Assembly: GCF_026745355.1 (NCBI RefSeq)
Contig: NC_079207.1
Coordinates: 30,120,507 to 30,184,506, forward strand
DNA: 64,000 nt
Direction: 5' to 3'
DNA from: Beta vulgaris subsp. vulgaris
Taxonomy: Eukaryota; Streptophyta; Magnoliopsida; Caryophyllales; Amaranthaceae
Every line of letters starts with the position of its first letter. Position 1 is the stretch's first letter. Positions 45,101 to 55,479 of this stretch are shown here, piece after piece. The position numbers and the translations under genes are program-made. The notes below the pieces were generated by a model. The model searched no databases. It saw only the letters and a program-made list of their open reading frames with translations, and was not told where the DNA came from.

Positions 45101-47110
45101 TCATAAATATATCCATAGAGAAATAAGACATAAGAACGATACCTCACAATCTAACAATTGAGGGCCATTAGAAGTTTGCTCATTGGTGTCACTAGTTGGA
45201 TGTTGATCTCTAGATGCATCCCTTGGTATTGTACCAATTGAAAAATCAAGAATCACAAGCTCTACTCCTGGATTAGCGGCTTGAATTTGAGAAAGAATGA
45301 CAGATGCCACGCTCGGTGCTAGATTTTGCACCAATTGAGTCTCCATACTTTGTAAAAACTCCTGTGGAAATATGAAACCCGAATTTTTATCCTTTTTTTT
45401 CAAATCAGTCTTCGTTACACCTCTTCCATAAAGGCGTACACGATTTTTGCGTACAGGATCTTGTATGACTTCAGAGTAATGATCCTTAGTGTTACCATCT
45501 TTTCCATGTTCAAAACTTTGTAAAGCATCCATCTTGGCCTATCCAATGAAGATTAAGTTATTACATATACTAAGTTAAGGCAGAAAATATGCAAATAAAT
45601 AGCATGTCAACTCACAATATTGGATATAGATTTTTCGTTGTTGGTGAGGTATGTCTTTTCAGGATTTCTTTTCCTCGATTCTTTGTAAACCTTTTCTTGT
45701 GAAGACTCTTGCTTATCCGGATCCTCTTGTTGCTTTAGAGATACAAATTAGTAGTTCAATAAACTTTCTAAGAGTATGAAAGTGGAACAATAAGAACTAT
45801 AAATCAAGATAATGTGTTGTTACCAACTTATGACGTAACATTGCGTATGACTTCGGACCCTAGTATGCATATCATCTAGTGATCCACGATTGCCTTTATT
45901 AATTTTTGCTTCTTTCTGTAATAGAAAAAAAATTAACATACAATTTCAACGGTAGACGAACAAAATTACATAGAGAATAAAACCATATACCTCGATTAGT
46001 GAACAATTCTAGTATTCCAAAAGATCTTTAAATTGGGAATCGGAAACTGTTTTTGGACGATTTTCCCACCGTTTCTCATCAGTTTCATGTGCAGGGTAGT
46101 GCTTTTGCTTTACCCTACATTTATGACCACGCCAACTTGCATTTATAGATTCGAAAACCCATTTTTTCCTTTGATCGGGAACCATGTACTTTTCCTAACC
46201 CAACAATGAATGAGCTTAATTAGTAGTATATAAGGTATTTGGTCAAATGAATGAGCTCAATTAGTAGTATATACATGTTTTCAGTTTGATGAATGAGCTT
46301 TTAGAAAAGAAACAATGAAAGGAACATACCAAAACATAATCCCATATTTCATCAAGTGTGGGAAAAAGTTTGAATTTTCTATAGTTAAGAGGCGCAAGCT
46401 CGAAATCCCTAGCAACTGTACCCAAGAAGAGGCTCAATTCATCAACAACTTCTTTTGCTGGTCCAACTGGTTGGCCGATTGAGTTCAGTACAATAGCTTC
46501 ACGCTTTTCTCTTGTACGCGAGTGGACCTTTGTTAACGTTGTTGGACCTCGTTGCTTTTTACTCTTACAAGCTATATAAGGTTAAGGTATTAGTTTATAT
46601 AATAAGATAGATAATAAAAAAAATGTCATCTACAGAAGTGCGTGATATATACCTTCCTCTATTCTTTCATTTGGTCGAGATTCGACTTCTATTTCTTCAT
46701 TTATTGGTTGTTGCTCCAATTCATGTTCAACTTCATCATTTCATATTATAGTGGAAGGAATCTGAATTTCCAAGTTTGCTTCATGTGTCATTCCATCGGT
46801 AATAGGAGATTCCGTGTCTGTGGTGTGTCGCATCTTTTCTAACTGCTTTTGCCGAAACAAGCGAATAAAGATATAGACCCCGAAATACAATACTCCTTTT
46901 CTTGTGTCTTTCTCTTTGGTTGTTGCTTTTGAGGGCGTGCAGTATCCTTTGTCATTTTTTGTTTTGCAGGTTGGGCAGTCCCCATGGATTTTTGCCTGTT
47001 TTACTCGACATTTTCAGATTGTGTGTTATCCTTTGCTTGTTGGTTCCGTTGACCATTTTTATACACAAAATCCCTCATAGATAATGGTTGAGATAATGGG
47101 TGCTTCACTC
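45101..47110 (-). pseudogene. En/Spm Transposase_24 (TnpA/TNP1-like), multi-exon
   Basis: These proteins bind CACTA subterminal repeats and assist transposition. Minus-strand segments read in order: SMRDFVYKNGQRNQQAKDN (about 47080-46990, then a stop); EEIEVESRPNERIEEG (46660-46730); RGPTTLTKVHSRTREKREAI through GPAKEVVDELSLFLGTVARD and FKLFPTLDEIWDYVL (46560-46330); KYMVPDQRKKWVFESINASW through DSQFKDLLEYWN (46194-45993); NRGSLDDMHTRVRS (45918-45838); ESSQEKVYKESRKRNPEKTY (45740-45618); and the last exon 45535-45101 with RKNRVRLYGRGVTKTD and NLAPSVASVILSQIQAANPG. Intron borders fit GT-AG. The core four or five exons are fairly intact, but stops in the upstream pieces suggest a pseudogene. 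Confidence 0.82.
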
Positions 47111-48226
47111 CCTCTTTTTCCACCTGAAACCATACAAGAAACATATAATGACACCAATCTGAGTAAATTATTAAACTTTCTGGCTGCTATAACAACTACC
47201 TTTTTCAGAAAAGTAGACATTCGAGAGGCTCAGGAATTTTCCCAACAAGTAGAATGTAGTCAACTTTCTGAACACCCTTATGTGATTTCCTCCTCTCCCT
47301 TTTAGAGTTGCACTCAAAACAAAACAAATGAGGCAGGAGAAAAATGCATTTATCAGGAAATAAGGTTGAGATTTATCTATCTTGGTTATTTGATACTTTA
47401 TGGCCTCAATTTACGATATATTTGAATTTTAAGGATTAGGGGGGTGGATTGCAGGATGAACTTAAATTAGTGGGATGTTCTACTAGTTGTGCCTCAAAAA
47501 AACTAATCAAATCTGATGGGTTACTTCTAATTGGGACAGTTGCTGATTTGTGATGACGCAGTTGCATTTTTTTATCATTTAATAGAAGTAATTGCTTACT
47601 GTTACTCATCACCTAACATACAAGGACTTGTTGTGTCCTAGCTTCAAATAAAATACATAGAAAAGAGTATCAGATAAAAGAAATTGAAACAACTTCCCCA
47701 ATTGATGCAATAAAATATAAAATGATAATCAGGACACACAGAATTATATTTATTGTTACAAAATTTCAACAAATGCTTGTTTGGGAAACGCCACACGGCC
47801 ACAAGAATAAGATAAACTGGCAAGCATTAATTTCAAGTTTAGCAATAAGTTATCAATGTTTGACATACCTTACGATGGGGGGATAACAAGAAAGAGAGAA
47901 AGAATAACAATTTCTTCTAATAAGCACAATACTTTAATTTTCTTTCTAATTTTCGATAAAACAAGGCACTATACTATTTGCCTTCTCTTACTGAAATCTG
48001 AGTGTGCACAAATATATTAGAAATACTATAATAAACACCCTTGTACAGTTCTACTATTACGATTTTGATACAAAAGCAAGTATGGATTATTGTTAATGGA
48101 AAATTTTGGAAGATTTTGAAGATTCTTGGAAGAGTTTTAGTTCAGTTAAGACTTGTATTAGAGTTATATGCTTGTGAGAACTCTACATATCCTAAAATTT
48201 CAGTGTCATTAGGTAGAGAGTCCAAG
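47111..48226. other. Non-coding DNA between CACTA gene and copia element
   Basis: The ORF 47084-47305 has no motif. Sequence near 48092-48226 (TTTTGGAAGATTTTGAAGAT and following) plus 52218-52540 on the other side of the copia element could be one older LTR that the copia element entered. No second copy confirms this. Confidence 0.5.
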
Positions 48227-48406
48227 TGTAGAATAGAGAGAAAAGGCAGAAGATTTGTTATTCCCTTGATTCTCAAGTGTAAGATGCATCCCATAATATA
48301 TTAGGGAGCCACATACAAAAGATAGGAAACCTTCCTAAAAGATAGGAATACAAGGTAGGATAGAATCATAACAAATCATAACAAATATGCCTAGAATATC
48401 TCAACA
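48227..48406 (-). repeat. 3' LTR of the young copia element (left)
   Basis: TGTAGAATAGAGAG to ATCTCAACA; a direct copy of 52037-52217. Confidence 0.95.
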
Positions 48407-48424
48407 ACCCCCTCCCCCCCCTCA
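48407..48424 (-). promoter_or_regulatory. Polypurine tract of the young copia element
   Basis: The plus strand reads ACCCCCTCCCCCCCCTC directly inside the left LTR, which is a G-rich polypurine tract on the coding strand. Confidence 0.88.
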
Positions 48425-48990
48425 AGTTGGAGCATGGGTAGCAAAAATGCCCAACCTGGACATCAGAAGATCAAATTGGGACTTGCCAAGCGCCTTGGTG
48501 AAAATGTCAGCCAACTGGGCAGAAGTAGGAACATAGGAGGGAGCAATCAAACCATCCTTGATAGCATCTCGAACAAAATGACAATCAACCTCAATGTGCT
48601 TGGTGCGTTCATGAAACACCAGATTATTTGTAATATGAATGGCAGACTGACTATCACAAAAAAGAGTAATTGCCTGAGGATGTTGTATACCGAGACTCAA
48701 AAGAAGTCCCTTGAGCCACTTAAGCTCACATGTAATGGCCATCATAGAACGATACTCGGCCTCAGCAGAAGAAAGAGAAACAGTGTGTTGTTTCTTAGTT
48801 TTCCAGGAAATAGGGGAACCCCCTAGGAAGACAAGCCAACCAGACAAGGAGCGTCGCGTAATAGGACAGGCAGCCCAATCAGAATCACACCAACCCTGAA
48901 GAGAAAGATTACTATCAGCCCGAAGAAGAACACCCTGTCCAGGGGTGCCCTTGAGATAGCGCACAATGCGCATGCAGTATCCCAATGGGC
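48422..48990 (-). pseudogene. RNase H of the young copia element
   Basis: Frame 48985-48422: GWCDSDWAACPITRRSLSGW, then SLSSAEAEYRSM, LFCDSQSAIHITNN and HIEVDCHFVRDAI, ending LGIFATHAPT. The catalytic acidic residues (SD, AEAEY, CDS, E in HIEVD) are present. A frameshift joins it to the reverse transcriptase near 48980, so the domain itself is intact but the polyprotein is not. Confidence 0.9.
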
Positions 48991-50030
48991 CACATGAGGG
49001 GCCTGAAGAAACTGGGACAATATATGCACCGAATAAGCGAGATCAGGGCGAGTAACAACCAGATATATAATTTGACCTACCAGTCCACGATACCGCTCAG
49101 GGTCATCAAACAAGGGTCCCTCATCATGCGCAAGGCGGTGATTATGCTCCATAGGGGAACCACATGGTTTGGCGCCTAACAGACCAACCTCAGAAATGAT
49201 ATCAAGAGTATACTTGCGTTGACAAAGAAATAGCCCAGATGAACTACGAGCAACCTCAATGCCCAGAAAATATTTGAGCGCTCCCAAATCCTTCATTTTA
49301 AAACAGTCACTAAGATATGCTTTGAACAAAGTTAACACAAATAAAATCATCAACATAGACCAACACATTGATTTGAACAGTGCCACAGGTAAAGGTAAAT
49401 AAAGAGTAATCAGAATAGGATTGTAAGAACCCATAACCTTTCAAATCCGTGACCAATTTTGCAAACCAACATCGAGGAGCCTGTTTCAACCTATATAAAG
49501 ATTGACGCAAGCAACAAACAAGGTTAGGATCAGAACGAGCAAAACCAGGAGGAAGCTTCATATAAACCTCCTCATCAAGATCCCCATGTAGAAAAGCATT
49601 ATGTACATCCATCTGGTGAAGCTCCCAATTCTTGGAAGCAGCAATGGCAAGAAAAGCCCGAACAGTGGTCATCTTGGCTACGGGAGCAAAAGTCTCTGTA
49701 TAATCAATACCAGCCTGCTGATGATTGCCAAAGACAACTAATCGGGACTTGAGATGTTCAATACGTCCATCTGAATGATATTTGATGCGGTACACCCACT
49801 GGCTACCCAAAGCATGCTTGCCCGAAGGAAGGGGCTCAAGCGTCCAAGTACCATTGTCCTCAAGAGCCTGGATCTCCTATTGCATGGAGGCCCGCCAGCC
49901 GTCATGTTTCACACCCTCTTTGAAAGAACGAGGTTCCTGTTCAGAAATAAGAGCTACAAGAAACTTTCGGTAATTCACAAAATAATTGTTACAATTTACA
50001 TAGTGAGTCAAGGGATAAGGAGTACCTGAA
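48991..50030 (-). pseudogene. Reverse transcriptase of the young copia element
   Basis: 49810-49310 has GSQWVYRIKYHSDGRIEHLK, QMDVHNAFLHGDLDEEVYMK, QSLYRLKQAPRCWF and the catalytic YVDD box at about 49340-49351. A frameshift lies just after it. 49434-48823 continues with FKMKDLGALKYFLGIEVARS and YRGLVGQIIYLVVTRPDLAY. The upstream end (50030-49880) has SLISEQEPRSFKEG-like sequence and an in-frame TAG near 49878 before the EIQALEDNGTW motif. Confidence 0.9.
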
Positions 50031-50730
50031 GGATGAGTGGAAGAGAGAGAAGGATGAGACGAGCTTATATTGGGAGCACTGACGACGACATTTGTGATGT
50101 AATCACGAAGACGAGTGGAGGGAATTTTGGCACGAAGCCGACGTCCTAAGGCCGTGGGAGAAGAGGGGGAATCATCCGGATCAGAGGGGGAAGAAGTGTG
50201 GGCCGCGTCCGAGGAAGGAGACGGGACAGCGAAGGAAGGCTCGAGTGAGATAGATGGGGGAGTAGGCGTTGGGCCGGAAGGAGAAGTGGCTGGAGGCGTG
50301 GGCTGGGCAGGCGTATCGCAAGCGGGGAAGGCGTGTGGCTTGGCACGCGAATTAGGAGTAGGGGGTTTGGGTAGCTGGGCCAAATTTTGTGGAGCAGGGG
50401 AAGGATTTTGTGGAGCGGTGGGCTGAGCAGGGGAGGCCGAATTTTGTGAGGCTGTAGAAGGTGAATTTTGTGGGGCTGCAGGAGACATATATGGTGGAGA
50501 ATCATATTCATCAAAGTCATAGTGAATGTAGGGGGTGTCAGGAAACATTTCTTGTGGAGCAATATTGACATCGTCGGGAGATAAAAACGGAAAAGTGGCC
50601 TCAAAGAACTTAACATCTCTAGATACAAAAAATTCACGAGTGTCAAGATCATACAACTTCCACCCCTTTTTACCAAATGGATAGCCCAAAAAAAACACAC
50701 TTACGGCTACGACTTGCAAATTTGTCCCCT
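50031..50730 (-). pseudogene. Integrase C-terminus and Pro/Ser-rich linker of the young copia element
   Basis: Frame 50719-49877 begins FFLGYPFGKKGWKLYDLDT and FFVSRDVKFFEATFPF, the usual copia post-integrase segment. A low-complexity linker rich in Pro, Ser and Ala follows (about 50560-50130), then RRLRAKIPSTRLRDYITN before reverse transcriptase. The opposite-strand Gly/Glu-rich ORF at 50115-50426 is a shadow of this linker. Confidence 0.85.
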
Positions 50731-51335
50731 TTGGTTTTTTTTTTGGTTATGAGCAAAAGCAAGACAACCAAAGACACGTATAGCAAAAGCATTCAAAAGG
50801 AGACTTGCCATTAAGTAAGAGAGATGGAGTACAATTAATGAGATGAGCAGCAGCAAGAACATATTCCCCCAAAAAATAGATAGGTAAGTGAGCTTGAAAA
50901 CGCAAGGCGCGGGCTACATTTAGAATGTGTTGATGTTTTCGTTCTACCCTCCCATTAAGTTCTGGAGTACCCACACAGGATGTTTGAAAAAGAATGCCAG
51001 TGGCCGAAAAATACTCAACTAAGCAATTGAATTCAGTGCCGTTATCACTTTGAACAATTTGAATGGTTTGAGAAAACTGGCGATTAACCATAGCAACAAA
51101 GGACATAAAAACAACAAACACCTCCAATTTATCAATCAAAAGATATGTCCATACAGCCCTAGAATAATCATCAACTATGGTTAAAAAATAACGTGCACCA
51201 CTAGAAGAAACGTGCCGATATGGCCCCCACAAATTACAATGAATTTTCTCAAAAATACGAGAAGCACGAGTATCACTAGATGGAAATGTGTGTCTAGAAT
51301 GTTCAGAACGAAAACAAATCTCACAATTTGGATAT
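50731..51335 (-). pseudogene. Integrase of the young copia element
   Basis: Frame 51232-50747: FLTIVDDYSRAVWTYLL, IQIVQSDNGTEFNCL (second catalytic Asp), GTPELNGRVERKHQH (catalytic Glu). The first Asp region (LWGPYRH) is just upstream, with an Asp-to-Asn-type change (HCNLWGP where HCDLWGP is usual). A frameshift joins it to the zinc-binding part near 51360, and another near 50740 joins the C-terminal part. Confidence 0.88.
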
Positions 51336-52006
51336 AAGTGACCCTTATGATTACATAGAGGAGGGAGTAGTTTACGACTTTTTCAGATGGATGACCCATA
51401 CGGCAATGCCAGAGCTCCATAAGAGATGTGGAAGAAGAAGTAGAGACATGATGGATAGAATCAGGGCTGGAAAAATAATATAAGCCGTCCTTCCTAATCC
51501 CTGTTCCAATCAGCGCCTTCATGGGGTCCTGTATGACACACATAGAAGATGTAATTTGAACGTCACACTGTAAATCATCGCTAAGTTGCGACACAGAAAG
51601 TAAATTGCAGTTCAAATTTGGAACAAAAAGAATATTCTTAAGAGTGATATGAGACGTAAGGCAAACAGAACCAACCATGGTGGAAACAACAGAAGATCCA
51701 TTGGGAAGGCCAACCGGACAATCATTATATTGTACATCAAATAACCAACAATTAATACCAGTGACACGGTGGGTAGCACCAGTATCTATAATCCATAAAG
51801 AGTTATCAAACGTACCGTTCAATCTGTTAGAAGACACAGGAGTATTACCAAATAGGCCCGCTAGAGCCTTCCACTGGTCAGGGCTGAATAGGGACGAAGC
51901 GGGGCTGCTGTCCGCGACGGTGTCGATTTTGGGTGGTGGTGGCGGAGGAACATCCTCGCCAGCCAAGCCGAAGAAGGTTGAGAAAAAAAAAATTAGGGTC
52001 GTTTGA
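51336..52006 (-). pseudogene. Gag tail and aspartic protease of the young copia element
   Basis: Frame 51966-51181 begins MAGEDVPPPPPPKIDTV and SLFSPDQWKALAGLFGNT (the end of gag). The protease motif follows: LWIIDTGATHRVTG at about 51768-51810, and ILFVPNLNCNLLSVSQL. The pre-integrase motif ELWHCRMGHPSEKV lies at about 51380-51420, after which the frame is lost. The main gag domain and zinc knuckle are absent. Confidence 0.88.
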
Positions 52007-52023
52007 TGATGGTTTGCAGAACC

Positions 52024-52036
52024 TGCTCTGATACTA
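52024..52036 (-). promoter_or_regulatory. Primer binding site of the young copia element
   Basis: The minus strand reads TAGTATCAGAGCA, a one-base variant of the TGGTATCAGAGC tRNA-Met site, directly inside the right LTR. Confidence 0.87.
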
Positions 52037-52217
52037 TGATAGAATAGAGAGAAAAGGCAGAAGATTTGTTATTCCCTTGATTCTCAAGTGTAAGATGCAT
52101 CCCATAATATATTAGGGAGCCATATACAAAAGAAAGGAAACCTTCCTAAAAGATAGGAATACAATGTAGGATAGAATCATAACAAATCATAACAAATATG
52201 CCTAGAATATCTCAACA
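52037..52217 (-). repeat. 5' LTR of the young copia element (right)
   Basis: TGATAGAATAGAG to ATCTCAACA; a direct copy of 48227-48406. Confidence 0.95.
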
Positions 52218-52883
52218 GCAAGTTATAATGGAACTCGTTTAGAATTAGAAGTCTGTAAGAAATAGTAGTCTTTTAGAAGTAGAATCTTGTATGCTAAAAG
52301 TCTAATCATGGTAAAAGTTTCACCTTGTTAGAAGTCTAATCAGGTCTGAATCCAACCATGATAAAAGTCTAACCTTCATAGAAGTCTAATAATGTTAGAA
52401 CTCTAAAGTTTACCCTGCTCTATTTCCATTTGCTCTTTTATTTTTCTTCAATCCCCTTATATATTATATAGCTGAATTACTAAATCAATTACTGGAGTTC
52501 ATAGCAATCTCCCTATGGGCTACTCTAGAAGGCTGAAAGTGAGGGTGTTGTAGGAAGAGAATTCTTGCTTAACTACATATGTTTGATGTTTTGTTGCTTA
52601 CCCAAAGCTCAATGCTTTTATGTGCGCTTTTTACAATTGTACTACTCACCATTTGCATACTAAATTCTTGAGCCACTCAAAAGGGTTTGCATGTTAGTAG
52701 GTTATTCCATGGTTGGCAGCCAAGATTTTGTTTCATTATCGAGGCATCCGATGATTTTTGCATTGGGATAAAATTGATTTGAACGTGAATCCCATTTTTT
52801 TCTCTGGCCAAATTGAGATAATACACTATGTGGAGATCAATGGATTTCAGTAAAGGTCTCAGATGCTTGTTTAGAAATTAAGA
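52218..52883. other. Non-coding DNA with AGAAGTCTAA repeats
   Basis: Short degenerate repeats of TTAGAAGTCTAATCA occupy 52240-52410. A TATA-like TATATATTATATAG lies near 52456. The stretch may be part of an older LTR interrupted by the copia element. No gene. Confidence 0.5.
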
Positions 52884-53335
52884 TCAGAATTCTGATTGAG
52901 ATGGCTGGTGTGGTGTACATAGAGCACTTGACTCTGGTGTATTGGAAAAAAATTGGATGATTCCATGGTGATTGTTATTCATTACAGAAACTGAAAGTTG
53001 CCTAGAAGGCCTCGAACCATTAAAACCAACAGAACCCGTCTCTGAAATCATTCTCAAACCACCACCCATCCCTTTCTCAATTCCACCATTTACAGGAAAC
53101 TGCAAGTGCCCAACAGGAACAGTTGTTTCAGCACCAATACTAGAATACTCGGTAAGTTGAATCTCCTTTTCCTCAAGCTTCCTTGCCATTTTCCTCACAC
53201 GATCAAGCTCATCCACTAACTTCCTTTTCAAGTCCTTAATTTTCCTCCTTAGCCCTAGCAGCCGAAACACTAATATTCAACCTATCATCAACCTGGGTAA
53301 CCAACGGTCTCATTTTCGAAAGAAAATTGTTATTT
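52884..53335 (-). pseudogene. GTE-type (BET bromodomain) gene fragment, N-terminal region
   Basis: The minus-strand ORF 53270-52884 reads RRKIKDLKRKLVDELDRVRK, then KLEEKEIQLTEYSS and RPSRQLSVSVMNNNHHG. This basic coiled segment and the SRQLSVSV(M)ENNHG motif resemble regions upstream of the bromodomain in plant GTE global transcription factors. An extra piece upstream in another frame (PLVTQVDDRLNISVS, 53330-53275) fits the preceding GTE sequence. No bromodomain follows. It is most likely a captured or duplicated gene fragment. Family assignment from memory is moderate. Confidence 0.6.
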
Positions 53336-53844
53336 ACTTGAGGAACTTACTTGAGGAACTTAAGTTGCTGAACTAGACAGGGCCCTAATTTCCTTAATAC
53401 ATCAAGGAGTTTAAAAAGTCCTCCAATGGATTCACATAATCCTAAAATACAGCAAACTGCAGCAGGTTACTGAAAAATTTTCAACCGTCGAAGGCAATAT
53501 TCATATTACATGCAAAACAAAACACAAGCAAATGCAAACGCCTTGGTTTGTCTCTTTGCCCCGTAACTCCAATAAAATATCTATTATTACAACGTCAGGG
53601 GTGGGACAAATCTAAAAAAGTAGAGTGACCCATATAGTAATGCTTATGGCTTTTGTTGAAGAACAAGGATTCAGTTTCATAATGACAAACAAGGCATGCA
53701 AGTTTCCCTTTTGTGGTCCAACCAGACAACATTGCATAAGCAGAAAGTACTAATGTAGACATCAATGCTGCATGCTATCAAACCTTTGATTCTTAAAGAG
53801 TCTAAGTTTCCAATCCAACCTCCCACAATTCTTTCAAATCCTTA
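53336..53844. other. No gene recognised
   Basis: Sequence between the GTE-like fragment and the TNP2 remnant. Nothing coding is seen, apart from possible decayed TNP2 sequence. Confidence 0.5.
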
Positions 53845-54943
53845 TTAATGGTTGCAAATAAACATGAATATCATTTCCGGGGGATAAGGGACCGGGAAAT
53901 GAGCAATGCTAACATAAAAAAATTCAGGCTTCGTAAGCAACCACGGAGGTAAGTTATAATTGATCAATATCACTGGCCACGTACTATGTACAATGCTCAT
54001 ATTGTGGAATGGGTTAAACCCGTCTGAAGCTAACCCAAGCCTCACACTACGAGCATCTTTGGCAAAGTCTGATATCTCTTGTCAAATGTTTTCCATGCTT
54101 CACCATCCCTTGGATGCTGTAAAAGCTCATCTTCTGAATCATTCTTTTATGCCATATCATGTACTTTGCAGTTTCCGGACACATAAATAACCTTTGCAAC
54201 CTTTTCTTAATTGGAAAATACCTTAGAATTTTAGCAGAATTTTATAATCCTTCCCATTAGTCTTTTCTTTATTAGTTACTTTCCACCTTGAAGTCTTGCA
54301 AAAAACAGCTTGTTGCATTTGTGCTGCTCCCAATACAACATGCATCATTAGGGCATGCATCAATTTCTGACAATCTAGCCCTAAAACTCTTAAAAATATT
54401 TTTGCTTCATTAAAAGACTTGGGCAAATTTGCATCGGTAGCGTGTCTCTAAATATTCCTAACAAAGCCGACATTGCTACATTGCTCAACTTATGGTCACA
54501 CTTGTATATAAATAGATGAATAAGAAAGGACAGTTTGGAAAATTTCTTGCAACCTGGATATAATTCTTTTGACCTTCTTATATTAATCTATAAAACTTCT
54601 TTGCATCTTCATTCGGCCCTTCTCTCAATGTATCATGCAACAACCCCTCTATGTCATCATTCATGTCGAATATTGCACCATGTTCTTCTGTCACATCCGC
54701 TTCTTTTTCAATATTTATATCTAAGGCTAACAACTTATCAGTTCTTGGAACAAAACCGATTAACAATGATATGATGCCTAACAACACTTCTATACTGCCA
54801 ATAACGATAATGACAAACATTGCAAGGACAACAAATCTGGTTCCCCTGTGCTTTAAAGCCTTATTAATGTACTCCTCAACTCCTTCTTCATATTCATCGC
54901 TCCATCTTTGAAGCATCCACCACTTTTTATCTATGTTATCCAT
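53845..54943 (-). pseudogene. CACTA TNP2 transposase (Transposase_21) remnant
   Basis: TNP2 is the catalytic protein of CACTA elements. Minus-strand pieces in order: 54943-54578 opens MDNIDKKWWMLQRWSDEYEE and ends MNDDIEGLLHDTLREGPNED; 54426-54223 reads MPKSFNEAKIFLRVLGLDC and CKTSRWK; 54190-54050 gives PETAKYMIWHKRMIQ and HPRDGEAWKTFDKRYQ in two frames; 54045-53845 reads MRLGLASDGFNPFHNMS and TWPVILINYNLPPWL. These are diagnostic Transposase_21 motifs in the right order, with at least four frame changes. The C-terminal half is missing. Confidence 0.9.
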
Positions 54944-55479
54944 TTTGTTCCTTAACGGTATGTTGCAAAATAGAACATTGAGTCAGCATACAATTTTAAA
55001 AAATTATAAAAATCCTCGTATTTCAAAACAAATTGTTAATATAAACTTTGAACATTCAATAAAAACAAACCATCTCTCAAAGCGTTTCACCCACTAAAAT
55101 AGGAGTAGACATCTTTTAAAATTGCGACTAAATACATTTATCATATGATACTACCCTCCTCTCTGCTCGCCAACCACTTTAAGACACTGGGATAACTCAC
55201 AATAGATATATTTGATTCCCTTTAAAGTGCAAGTAAACAAATGGTTAGTAACTTAGAGGACACTTCTACTTCTGTCTCAATGCTCTTTTATCTCCTTGAC
55301 CTTGAATAGTTAAGTTGTAATAGTCTCAAAATTATTTAAATGGAGTATATCTTATACGTCCAACAAAACTATTCATCGTAAAATAATTGTAGCGGAAGCA
55401 ATTTCTTGAGGAGAAACATCTAGTTGGGCATATAATAAAATTATTGATGGTAGCTGAAATCATATATTTATATTTTTAT
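54944..55479. other. No gene recognised
   Basis: AT-rich sequence between TNP2 and gypsy remnants. If the CACTA element ended here, its terminus should read as a reverse CACTACTACATT; it was not seen. Confidence 0.5.

Larger units (their letters stand above)
43608..47110 (-). mobile_element. CACTA transposon, 3' portion with Transposase_24 gene
   Basis: The left end CACTACTACATTAAAAGGCA is a CACTA terminus. It is followed by subterminal words (GCAACGG, GTTGCA, CTACTGCAACG) to about 43920 and a Transposase_24-type gene on the minus strand. No matching right terminus was found. The Transposase_21 (TNP2) remnant at 53845-54943 has the same strand and the order expected of one CACTA element. The original may therefore have reached past 54943, later split by the copia insertion at 48227-52217. 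The right limit given is only that of the gene. Confidence 0.7.
48227..52217 (-). mobile_element. Ty1/copia element, gag-deleted, relatively young
   Basis: Short LTRs of about 180 bp (48227-48406 and 52037-52217) differ at only about five positions by eye. The target duplication is CCAAG/GCAAG (48222-48226, 52218-52222, one mismatch). A polypurine tract and a tRNA-Met-type primer site are present. Order on the minus strand is protease, integrase, reverse transcriptase, RNase H. Between the primer site and the protease there are only about 60 residues, so the main gag domain is missing. The pol frame is broken by a few frameshifts and one clear stop (near 49878). Compact size and short LTRs resemble the Ale/Retrofit group; that placement is an inference. 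Confidence 0.93.

Noticed and set aside
50115..50426. Gly- and Glu-rich plus-strand ORF
   Set aside because: It is the antisense shadow of the Pro/Ser-rich linker of the minus-strand copia polyprotein.
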